Shown piece by piece: positions 56,925 through 64,000 of a stretch of DNA of 64,000 bases; the stretch's first letter is position 1, and each line of letters begins with the position of its first letter. Origin of the DNA: Vibrio sinaloensis (GTDB taxonomy: Bacteria > Pseudomonadota > Gammaproteobacteria > Enterobacterales > Vibrionaceae). The notes under the pieces were generated by a model. The model had not been told where the DNA came from. It saw nothing but the letters and a program-made list of their open reading frames with translations, and searched no databases. The position numbers and the translations under genes are program-made. The stretch lies in the NCBI RefSeq assembly GCF_023195835.1, contig NZ_CP096199.1, positions 2,418,001 to 2,482,000 of the forward strand. Direction: 5' to 3'.

Positions 56925-57748
56925 TTGACCACAGTGAAGTAGATCCACATTCCGCTGATATCAACAATCGACGCTAACACTGGACTCACCAGTACCGCAG
57001 GGTCGAGTTTGAACACTCGAGCTAAAATAGGCAGCAAACCTCCTAGCGTGGTGGACATAGTCACTTGGATAAACAGGGCAACCGCTATCGCCAGCGCAAT
57101 CGTGTTGAGGCTAAAGCCGCCAGCACTGCTAGCGTCACTGAACATCAAGATACGACCTATCATCACCAAAGAGATGGCAAAAGCGAGGCATATCGCCACG
57201 CGACTCTCTTTCCACAGTACCGCCAACCACTGACGTTTGCGCAGTTCCCCAGTGGCTAACGCGCGGATCACCAAGGTTGCTGCTTGCGTGCCGGTATTGC
57301 CACCTGCTGCTGCAATCACTGGCATGTACACCGCAAGTAACACCAGCTGACTCAAGGTATCTTCATATTGCGCAATGATTAAGCCTGACACTATCCCGAG
57401 CAGCGCTAAAGCGATAATCCAACCGATGCGCTGCTTAACGTGCTCAACGACGGAAGTGTCAAGGTATCCGCTTGGTGTCTCCACTTCTGAGAGGATAAAC
57501 CCCAGCTGATGCGCATAGTGGCGCGCCAACTTATCGTGCCCTTGGCTTTCCAACGCCGAGATTAGGTGTTGCACATAACCGACCGAGCAGTGATGAAGGA
57601 TAGCAACGGCTTCTTCCACCGGCATCACCGTTAACAGGTGAACCTGCTGCGCTTGCTCATACTGCAAAAAAGCGTTACGAGCGGCGCCGATTTCTGCTTG
57701 AGAAAAGTTAGGGCTGTTTTCAATGTATGTATTGCTCATTACCGTCAT
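56903..57748 (-). CDS. MgtE-family divalent cation transporter lacking CBS domains
   Basis: 281 residues from the ATG at 57748 (GGGAG upstream). Residues 1-115 are a reduced, helical cytoplasmic region; the C-terminal part is the MgtE membrane domain with five segments, including the pore signature YMPVIAAAGGNTGTQAATLVIRALATGE. Full-length MgtE is about 450 residues and has paired CBS domains that sense Mg2+; these are missing. Mg2+ or Co2+ transport is therefore likely without protein-level gating. The gene's end overlaps dacB by 22 bp on the opposite strand. A leader of about 275 nt precedes it. Confidence 0.8.
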   Translation of the reverse strand: MTVMSNTYIENSPNFSQAEIGAARNAFLQYEQAQQVHLLTVMPVEEAVAILHHCSVGYVQHLISALESQGHDKLARHYAHQLGFILSEVETPSGYLDTSVVEHVKQRIGWIIALALLGIVSGLIIAQYEDTLSQLVLLAVYMPVIAAAGGNTGTQAATLVIRALATGELRKRQWLAVLWKESRVAICLAFAISLVMIGRILMFSDASSAGGFSLNTIALAIAVALFIQVTMSTTLGGLLPILARVFKLDPAVLVSPVLASIVDISGMWIYFTVVNYFLGIA

Positions 57749-58120
57749 GGCGAATCTCCCGATTGGCAATTGGTAACGACCATCAAACACAGTGATGCCA
57801 ACAAACGGCAGACATCATCCACGTTAAAAGACGCGAATAAGCTGTGCTGATTCTAGAACTTGAAGGAGAAAAACGTGAGGATGCAATTCAATGAAAGGAT
57901 ACTCTACCACTTAGGTAGAGACATGAGACGACAATACCGAAGCGGACTATTTTTCCCCTACCATACTAGGAGGATGGTCGATATTGTTCATAAAAGTCTC
58001 CGAATAAACTGCCTAACTGGCAGCGCGGCGATGATAGCAAATATGGCTGGAGAAAACAGTGGGCTTGTGTCAGAAGTTTGTCTGTTTCTCACCGATTAAG
58101 AAATAACGAGTCAGAAAGCA
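57749..58120 (-). promoter_or_regulatory. Long leader of the MgtE-type gene: promoter, leader ORF, hairpins
   Basis: On the minus strand an extended -10 (TGCTATCAT, 58039-58031) gives a start near 58024 and a leader of about 275 nt. It contains a 14-codon ORF (57991-57947), then a stable hairpin CTCTACC/GGTAGAG (57902-57908 with 57914-57920). No M-box or mgtA-type riboswitch consensus was recognised. The ORF on the opposite strand here (57860-58099) has rare codons and is not called. Confidence 0.45.
57947..57991 (-). CDS. Putative 14-residue leader peptide before the MgtE-type gene
   Basis: GGAG at 58001-57998 lies six bases before an ATG; the peptide is MNNIDHPPSMVGEK and ends in TAG. Early Asp and Pro-Pro codons recall MgtL-type leader peptides that respond to Mg2+ by ribosome pausing or destabilisation. 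The ribosome site is good; function is inferred. Confidence 0.45.
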   Translation of the reverse strand: MNNIDHPPSMVGEK

Positions 58121-58146
58121 ATAAAAAAGCGCCTGAGCGGCGCTTT
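58121..58146 (-). terminator. Terminator of tyrS
   Basis: AGCGCC and GGCGCT surround five bases, with six Ts following on the minus strand. Confidence 0.8.
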
Positions 58147-58165
58147 TCAAACTAGTGAGCTATCA

Positions 58166-59353
58166 CTACTTAATCGTGATGCGAGCAAATTTGCGCTTAC
58201 CTACTTGGAAGACATAAGTGCCCGCCTCTGGTGCGAATTTAGAGTCAGCCACTTTCTCGCCATCAATCTTGGCCGCGCCCTGCTTAACCATACGCATCGC
58301 TTCAGAAGTCGACGCACATAGAGCCGCCTCTTTCAGCAGGTTGCTGACCGGAAGACCAGCGTCAAACTCAAACTCTGGCATTTCGTCAGGAATTTGGTTT
58401 TTGGCGAAACGGTTTACAAACTCCTGCTCTGCTGCATCGGCGTCCGCTTGACTGTGGAAGCGAGCAATGATCTCTTTCGCCAGTGCCACTTTTACATCAC
58501 GCGGGTTTTTGCCCGATGCTACGTCAGCTTTCAATTGAGCGACTTCTTCCAGCGGACGGAAAGATAGCAGATCGTAGTAGTTCCACATCAGATCGTCAGA
58601 GATAGACATGATTTTGCCGAACATCTCGCTTGGCGCTTCGCTGATACCAATGTAGTTGTTGGCCGACTTAGACATCTTCTTCTCGCCGTCCAAACCAACA
58701 AGTAGTGGCATCATTAGCACTACCTGAGGTTTTTGACCATTGGCTTTTTGCAGTTCACGTCCCATCAATAGGTTGAATTTTTGGTCGGTACCGCCTAGCT
58801 CAACATCGGTCTCCATTGCCACTGAGTCATAACCTTGTAGGAGTGGATACATAAACTCATGGATCGCAATTGGCTGACCGCCTGCATAGCGCTTCTTAAA
58901 GTCATCACGTTCGAGCATACGCGCTACCGTTTGGTTCGCCGCTAAACGGATCATACCTTCAGCACCGAGCTCCGATAACCATTCAGAGTTAAACTGAATC
59001 TTGGTCTTAGCTGGATCTAAGATCTTGAACACTTGCTCTTTATACGTTTCTGCATTGCGCAGGACATCTTCACGGCTTAAAGGAGGACGAGTGCTATTTT
59101 TACCTGTTGGGTCACCGACCATTGCGGTAAAGTCGCCGATCAAGAAGGTAACGTCGTGACCAAGCTCCTGAAATGCACGTAACTTGTTAAAAATAACCGT
59201 GTGACCTAAGTGAATATCTGGCGCCGTAGGATCCGCACCCAATTTAATGCGTAGAGGACGTCCCTCTTTCAACTTGGCAATCAGTTCTTCTTCTGGAATC
59301 AGTTCGTCAACACCGCGCTTAATCTCGGCTAGTGCCGCTTCAATGCTCGCCAT
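58166..59353 (-). CDS. tyrS: Tyrosyl-tRNA synthetase (TyrRZ/TyrS type 2)
   Basis: 395 residues, class I. HIGH motif is HLGHT (about residue 48) and the KMSKS motif KKMSKS (about 230). A C-terminal S4 RNA-binding domain ([21 protein letters not shown]) binds tRNA-Tyr. Length and the C-terminal S4 match the second bacterial type rather than E. coli-like TyrS (424 residues). The ATG has GGGAGTG upstream. Confidence 0.94.
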   Translation of the reverse strand: MASIEAALAEIKRGVDELIPEEELIAKLKEGRPLRIKLGADPTAPDIHLGHTVIFNKLRAFQELGHDVTFLIGDFTAMVGDPTGKNSTRPPLSREDVLRNAETYKEQVFKILDPAKTKIQFNSEWLSELGAEGMIRLAANQTVARMLERDDFKKRYAGGQPIAIHEFMYPLLQGYDSVAMETDVELGGTDQKFNLLMGRELQKANGQKPQVVLMMPLLVGLDGEKKMSKSANNYIGISEAPSEMFGKIMSISDDLMWNYYDLLSFRPLEEVAQLKADVASGKNPRDVKVALAKEIIARFHSQADADAAEQEFVNRFAKNQIPDEMPEFEFDAGLPVSNLLKEAALCASTSEAMRMVKQGAAKIDGEKVADSKFAPEAGTYVFQVGKRKFARITIK

Positions 59354-59481
59354 TCTTGTTCACTCCCACAGATTTGGCAAAAATTTGTTAGTTTGCCATC
59401 TTACTTGAATAGCGATGCTTTTTGAAACCAGTTAGACTAAACAGCTATGCTTTTTTACTGATTTTTTAGAACGGACATAAG

Positions 59482-60768
59482 ATGTTGTCTCTTTTCGCTC
59501 GTCTGCCTTGGATTCATCGAGCCCTTATTGCGTTTTTCAGTGCCTTCATCGTGGTGGCGCTGTTTCTGCCCACTCCCCAAGATCTGCGCCAAGACGAGAG
59601 TTACTACCAGGTTGGCACCGCTTACCCCCTTGCAATTGACCTTGATGCCATCATTGCGCCGCAAACCACCACCCCATTTGCGACTTTACGTTGGGAAAAG
59701 CATAGTATCGGCTCTGGAGATAGCATGGCGCTGCTGTTCCAGCGAGCGGGACTCTCTTCTCGGCTTCTGTATCAACTGACCTCAACCAGCAAAGAGATCG
59801 AACGCCAGCTGACTCGGGTCAGACCTGGCGATACGTTTTTACTCGGCTTTGATACCGACAACCAACTGGTGCAAATCAAACGCCAACTCAGCCCTTATGA
59901 AACCTTTCTGATCACCAAGTCAAACGATGGCTATGTCTCCTCTTTGGACAAGAAAGAGGTCAATTATCAGTACAACTACGCCGAGGCGACCATCAGTTCT
60001 AACTTCTGGAACGCGGCGGTAGCTGCCGGGTTAACCCCAAATCAAATCATGGAGCTAGCGGGGATTTTTGGTTGGGATATCGACTTTGCTCTCGACATCC
60101 GCAGCGGTGACAGCTTCAAAATTCTCTATCAAGAGAAAGTGGTCGAAGGCGAAGTGGTGGATCGCGGAAAAATCATCGCCGCTGTGTTCAGTAACCAAGG
60201 CGATACCTTTAAAGCCATTCTCGATGACAAGACCGGCAACTACTTTGACGAAACCGGCCGTGCGATGAAGAAAGCCTTCTTACGCTCACCACTAGACTTT
60301 CGCCGTGTCAGCTCCAACTTTAACCCAACCCGCCGCCATCCGGTCACCGGAAAAGTGCGTGCCCATCGCGGTACAGACTATGCTGCGCCGGTCGGTACAC
60401 CCATATGGGCAGCCGGTGATGGCATAGTGCAGAAGTCGAGTTACAACCAGTTCAACGGCAACTATGTCTTTATCAAACATAGCAATACCTACATCACTAA
60501 ATACTTGCACCTGACTAAACGTATGGTCAAAACTGGACAGCGAGTCAAACAAGGTCAGACGATAGGTACGCTGGGTGGAACAGGTCGAGTGACGGGTCCT
60601 CACCTGCACTACGAATTCTTAGTCAACGGCGTGCATAAAAATCCGCGCACCGTGAAATTGCCTCAATCGAAGTCGTTAACGGGTAAAGCCAAAACCACCT
60701 TTATCGCCAACGCTAAGTTGAGACTATCAAAACTGGAGCGCTATGGAGAGCTGCTCGCAACCCCATAA
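59482..60768 (+). CDS. M23-family peptidoglycan DD-endopeptidase (ShyC/MepM-like)
   Basis: 428 residues. One N-terminal transmembrane anchor (about 12-30), an OapA/LysM-like domain (about 60-160), a second domain (about 165-265), then an M23 catalytic domain (about 285-385) with zinc ligands HRGTDYAAP and GPHLHYEF. It probably cleaves D-Ala-mDAP cross-links to allow wall growth. By position next to tyrS it corresponds to V. cholerae VC0630, which I recall as ShyC; the name needs confirming. A strong terminator follows. Confidence 0.88.
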   Translation: MLSLFARLPWIHRALIAFFSAFIVVALFLPTPQDLRQDESYYQVGTAYPLAIDLDAIIAPQTTTPFATLRWEKHSIGSGDSMALLFQRAGLSSRLLYQLTSTSKEIERQLTRVRPGDTFLLGFDTDNQLVQIKRQLSPYETFLITKSNDGYVSSLDKKEVNYQYNYAEATISSNFWNAAVAAGLTPNQIMELAGIFGWDIDFALDIRSGDSFKILYQEKVVEGEVVDRGKIIAAVFSNQGDTFKAILDDKTGNYFDETGRAMKKAFLRSPLDFRRVSSNFNPTRRHPVTGKVRAHRGTDYAAPVGTPIWAAGDGIVQKSSYNQFNGNYVFIKHSNTYITKYLHLTKRMVKTGQRVKQGQTIGTLGGTGRVTGPHLHYEFLVNGVHKNPRTVKLPQSKSLTGKAKTTFIANAKLRLSKLERYGELLATP

Positions 60769-60770
60769 AC

Positions 60771-60805
60771 AAAAGCCCCGCACACAAGTGCGGGGCTCAT
60801 TTTTA
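60771..60805. terminator. Terminator between the M23 gene and the RND permease gene
   Basis: AGCCCCGCAC-ACAA-GTGCGGGGCT with flanking A and T runs; serves convergent genes. Confidence 0.9.
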
Positions 60806-60824
60806 CTTTGATTCTAGTAATTCG

Positions 60825-63800
60825 CTACTCAGCTTCTATGACCTGATTAGCTTGCTCTTCGACTTTGTGTACTCGACCTAGCATCAGCAAACAAGGTGTT
60901 AACACCAAAGTGAGTACCGTCGCAAAGGCGAGCCCCCCCGCAACCGCAGTGGCAAGCTGTGACCACCACTGAGTGCTCGGCGCTCCAAACTCGATTTTTT
61001 GATTGATTAGGTCAATGTTCATTTCCAGTACCATCGGCAACAGGCCGAGTATGGTGGTGACCGTAGTTAACAACACCGGGCGTAAACGTTGCACTCCGGT
61101 GCGAAGAATCGCTTCTCGCTTATCCATGCCGCGACGTAACAACTGATTGTAGGTATCAATCAATACAATGTTGTTATTGACCACGATCCCCGCTAAGGCA
61201 ATCACACCAATCCCTGACATAATGATGCCAAATGGCTTTTGGAACACCAGCAGACCAACAAACACCCCAACCGTAGAAAACAGCACCGCACTCAAGATCA
61301 AAAAGGCTTGATAGAAGCTATTAAACTGGGTGATCAGGATCAACGCCATCACCACGAGTGCCACTAAGAAGGCATTTTGTAGAAACGCCGATGAGTTCTC
61401 TTGCTCTTCGTTTTGGCCACGAATTTTAAACTCAACGCCAGAAGGTAAGCCTAACTCCGCCACGGCTTGCTCAATTTTTGGCAGCTCCAACGCGAGGTTA
61501 TAGCCTTCTTTCATATCGGCCATAATATTGATCACGCGATGGCCATCAATACGACGAATCGTGTCTTGCTTGTGTTCCGGTACAATAGTGGCGAAATTGG
61601 TGATCGGCACTAAGCCTGCTGGCGTTTTGACTCTCAATTGGTCAAATCGGCCGATATCCCGCTTGTCCTCGGGGTAGCGAACAAGAATATCGACCTCTTC
61701 ATTCGAATCGTCCGGTAAGTAGTCACCAATCTTGAGACCGTTAGTCACGAACTGAACCGTATTGCCAACCAGAGTGGCGTCGGCAGCAAAGCGTGAAGCA
61801 TCATCGCGGCGAATATCAATCTGCCAATCGATCCCCTCTTTACTTGAGGTATCACTCAAGTTGGTGAAAGCCGGATAATTATCGGCCCAATGCCTTACCA
61901 GTTTGGCAGACTGATCTAACTGGTCTGGAATACGCGCCGACATTTCAATCACTAAGTCGTGTTCCACCGGCGGCCCAGCATCTGGGAATTTGTACTCTAT
62001 CTCCACCCCAGCGTAGCTATCGGTTTGCTGCTTAAGCTCTTCAATGATGGCTTTAACCGGACGGCGATACTGCCAATCGACTGGAGTAATTTGAATTTGA
62101 CCTATTTCGTCATCACCACCGGTGCGCGTATAAACACTTTCAAACTCATCATGACCAAGCATCACCGCTTCAATATCACGCATAATGATGTCTTTCTCAT
62201 CAAGAGATAAATCACCATAAGAGCGTACTTTAACGGTAAAGAAAGGCGGATCAACTTCGGGGAAGAACTCGGCGCCCAGTCCTGCCTTGGCATAGGTAAA
62301 ACCGACGCCAATCGCGAGCAAAATCGCACTCAACAAGATCTTAAGTGGGTGACGCAGCGCGATATCTAAAGTATGGAAATAGAGCTTGGTAATGCCGGTC
62401 GCCTTGCTAAAGTCTCCGTCATGTAGCGCCACCATCTTCTCACGCTGCTGGCGAGTCACATGTTGTGGACGCCCGATCAAGCTACCCAGCACCGGCACAA
62501 ACAATAGCGCCATTGCCAAAGAGGCGGCTAAGGTGGCAATAAGGGTTAACGGCAGATACTTCATGAATTCGCCGGTCACATCGGGCCAGAATAACAGCGG
62601 CGCAAAGGCGGCCAGCGTAGTAGCGGTTGACGCAGTAATTGGCCACGCCATTCGTTTCGCCGCATCACGGTAAGCTTGCTGTCTAGAGGTCCCCTCTTGC
62701 ATCCGTCGGTCGGCAAACTCAGTCACAACGATAGCGCCATCCACCAGCATCCCCACCGCCATGATCAGCGAAAACAGCACCACAATATTGACCGTTAGGC
62801 CAAATACCGACAGAACCAACAGACCGGTGAGGAAAGAGCCAGGAATCGATACGCCAACCAAAAATGCCGTGCGAACGCCTAATATCGCGATGATCACGAT
62901 CACTACTAAGATGATGGCCGACAAGATGTTGTTTTGCAGATCATTGAGCATCATCTTGACGTCTTTCGACTGGTCCCAGGTGTATTTCACCAGAAGGTTG
63001 TTCGGCCAATCATCACGTTGCTGAGCTTGCGCCAAAACCTCTTTGACTAAGGTGACCGTATCGATAATGTTCTCGCCAGCACGCTTCTTGACATCCAGAA
63101 CCACCGCGGATTTACCATCGAGACGGGCATAGCTTTCGGGATCGCGAAACGCGCGTTTTACCGTTGCCACATCACCAAAGGTAATCACTTGCTTGCCATC
63201 AACTTTAACCGGGAGTTCGAGGACATCTTTCAGTGAGTCAAACACCGAGGGCACTTTGACCGAAAAACGGCCATAACCGGTATCGACAAAACCGGCCGCG
63301 ACGACGCGGTTGTTCAGCGCGATCAGGTTGTAAATATCGCCCTGATCCAGGCCGTAGCTTTCCATAAGTAACGGATCAACGATGATCTCGACAATATCTT
63401 CTCGATCGCCTGCGATGTCGACTTCCAAAATTTGACGAAAGCTTTCGAGCTTATCGCTGAGCTGACGCGCTATTTGAACTATGGTTCGCTCTGGCACGGT
63501 GCCGTATAAAACAATCGACAATGCCGGCTCTTCGGAGGCAAGCGTCACTTCGTTCACAGTCGGCTCATCACTGTCGCTCGGTAGCTTGGGCTTGGCCAGA
63601 TCCACGGCATCACGAACATCGGCCATGGCTTTATCAAGGTCTACACCGACACTAAATTCGAGCATTACCGACGCGTGTCCTTCCGCAGCGGTAGAGGTCA
63701 TCTCTTTGACCCCTTCAATCGAACGTAACTCCTGCTCAATTGGACGCACTAACAATCGCTCTGCATCGGTAGGAGAAATGCCTTGGTGACCCACCGAGAC

Positions 63801-63941
63801 ATAAATGATTGGGATAGTGATGTCGGGGCTCGACTCTTTGGGGATGGTGAGGTAGGTCCCCACACCAGCAAAGAGAATGAACACCAGTAACACCATCATG
63901 GTTCGAGTGCGAGACAACGCCGCATCAATCAAGCTAAACAT
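60825..63941 (-). CDS. RND-family efflux permease
   Basis: 1038 residues from the ATG at 63941 (MFSLIDAALSRTRT), preceded by AGGAGAG; 12 transmembrane segments and two large periplasmic loops, HAE-type. In TM4 the proton-relay pair DD of AcrB is D401-G402 (GMLVDGAIVV), and the TM10 lysine position is Asn (VVNNNIVLID), so the relay differs. It is the inner-membrane pump of a tripartite system with the adaptor upstream. V. cholerae VexIJK lies in this position (recalled). Substrate unknown. Confidence 0.88.
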   Translation of the reverse strand: MFSLIDAALSRTRTMMVLLVFILFAGVGTYLTIPKESSPDITIPIIYVSVGHQGISPTDAERLLVRPIEQELRSIEGVKEMTSTAAEGHASVMLEFSVGVDLDKAMADVRDAVDLAKPKLPSDSDEPTVNEVTLASEEPALSIVLYGTVPERTIVQIARQLSDKLESFRQILEVDIAGDREDIVEIIVDPLLMESYGLDQGDIYNLIALNNRVVAAGFVDTGYGRFSVKVPSVFDSLKDVLELPVKVDGKQVITFGDVATVKRAFRDPESYARLDGKSAVVLDVKKRAGENIIDTVTLVKEVLAQAQQRDDWPNNLLVKYTWDQSKDVKMMLNDLQNNILSAIILVVIVIIAILGVRTAFLVGVSIPGSFLTGLLVLSVFGLTVNIVVLFSLIMAVGMLVDGAIVVTEFADRRMQEGTSRQQAYRDAAKRMAWPITASTATTLAAFAPLLFWPDVTGEFMKYLPLTLIATLAASLAMALLFVPVLGSLIGRPQHVTRQQREKMVALHDGDFSKATGITKLYFHTLDIALRHPLKILLSAILLAIGVGFTYAKAGLGAEFFPEVDPPFFTVKVRSYGDLSLDEKDIIMRDIEAVMLGHDEFESVYTRTGGDDEIGQIQITPVDWQYRRPVKAIIEELKQQTDSYAGVEIEYKFPDAGPPVEHDLVIEMSARIPDQLDQSAKLVRHWADNYPAFTNLSDTSSKEGIDWQIDIRRDDASRFAADATLVGNTVQFVTNGLKIGDYLPDDSNEEVDILVRYPEDKRDIGRFDQLRVKTPAGLVPITNFATIVPEHKQDTIRRIDGHRVINIMADMKEGYNLALELPKIEQAVAELGLPSGVEFKIRGQNEEQENSSAFLQNAFLVALVVMALILITQFNSFYQAFLILSAVLFSTVGVFVGLLVFQKPFGIIMSGIGVIALAGIVVNNNIVLIDTYNQLLRRGMDKREAILRTGVQRLRPVLLTTVTTILGLLPMVLEMNIDLINQKIEFGAPSTQWWSQLATAVAGGLAFATVLTLVLTPCLLMLGRVHKVEEQANQVIEAE

Positions 63942-63951
63942 GGTCGCTCTC

Positions 63952-64000
63952 CTATTGCTGCGCTTGAGCAATCACCGGGTCACCGTCTCGCACAAAACCT
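63952..64000 (-). CDS. RND periplasmic adaptor (membrane fusion protein), C-terminus only (partial)
   Basis: The reverse strand reads GFVRDGDPVIAQAQQ then TAG at 63954-63952, a typical end of a HlyD/AcrA-type adaptor (G-x-VRDGDxV). It ends 10 bases before the permease start, so the two form an operon. The rest of the gene lies outside the window. Confidence 0.7.
   Translation of the reverse strand, partial: GFVRDGDPVIAQAQQ

Noticed and set aside
57860-58099. Plus-strand ORF of 79 codons with an AAGGAG-like site
   Set aside because: Codon use is unlike the neighbours (AGA, AGG AGG, ATA, GGA) and the opposite strand has a coherent promoter and leader for the MgtE-type gene. Not fully excluded.
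1-64000. Phage, defence island, integron or secretion cluster
   Set aside because: No integrase, transposase, restriction, toxin-antitoxin or secretion genes were recognised; gene order is that of core Vibrio chromosome I.

Overview
This window is chromosomal DNA of a Vibrio species (Gammaproteobacteria). The basis is gene content and order: ettA, a PilZ protein, tyrA-aroF, a BtsS/BtsR-type pair, nagZ, anmK-murQ, a CstA-family carrier, ispH-fkpB-lspA-ileS-ribF, murJ/rpsT, hlyU, nhaR, nptA, thyA-lgt, ptsP-rppH, mutH, vpsR, lysS-prfB, srmB, prfC, holD-rimI, glmM-folP-ftsH-rlmE, yhbY, greA, ompU, dacB, tyrS, an M23 endopeptidase and an RND pump. HlyU, VpsR and an OmpU-type porin are Vibrio markers, and the order matches, from memory, the VC0700 to VC0629 stretch of V. 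cholerae chromosome I. I see no prophage, integrase, transposase, CRISPR array, rRNA or intact tRNA.

Layout. 1-8.5 kb: start of a probable slt, ettA, a PilZ protein, an M23 peptidase, the aroF-tyrA operon with TyrR-like boxes, and btsS-btsR. 8.5-13.8 kb: peptidoglycan recycling genes (nagZ, anmK, murQ), a small lipoprotein, and a CstA-family transporter preceded by five direct repeats at an exact 20-bp period. 13.8-22 kb: the ribF-ileS-lspA-fkpB-ispH cluster, murJ and rpsT. 22-31 kb: hlyU, nhaR, nptA, a 23-copy heptamer array, thyA-lgt, a TSUP exporter, ptsP-rppH. 31-36 kb: mutH behind a 617-bp intergenic region rich in DnaA boxes and GATC sites, a DUF6482-like gene, tas, two very small genes (a DUF1127 protein and a 39-residue ORF) and vpsR. 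36-44.5 kb: lysS, prfB (programmed frameshift), brnQ, trmN6, srmB, a repeat-rich gap, prfC. 44.5-53.8 kb: a GGDEF-EAL protein, rimI-holD, a MITE-like palindrome, glmM-folP-ftsH-rlmE, yhbY, greA. 53.8-64 kb: ompU, dacB, a CBS-less MgtE-type transporter with a long leader, tyrS, an M23 endopeptidase, and an RND permease with the end of its adaptor gene.

How the parts work together. BtsS/BtsR and the CstA-family carrier plausibly form a pyruvate sensing and uptake module, and the five-repeat array is the candidate operator. NagZ, AnmK and MurQ act in cell-wall recycling, while MurJ, LspA, Lgt, DacB and the M23 peptidases serve envelope construction. VpsR, the PilZ protein and the GGDEF-EAL protein connect to c-di-GMP signalling. 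MutH, HolD and a DnaA-box cluster link to replication and repair.

The protein-coding content is largely conserved housekeeping. The less explained signals are between genes: the 20-bp operator array, the DnaA-box/GATC cluster, two related heptamer satellites, two palindromic repeat families, a 39-residue ORF with a perfect Shine-Dalgarno, a leader ORF before the Mg-type transporter and a tRNA-half-like segment before ompU.
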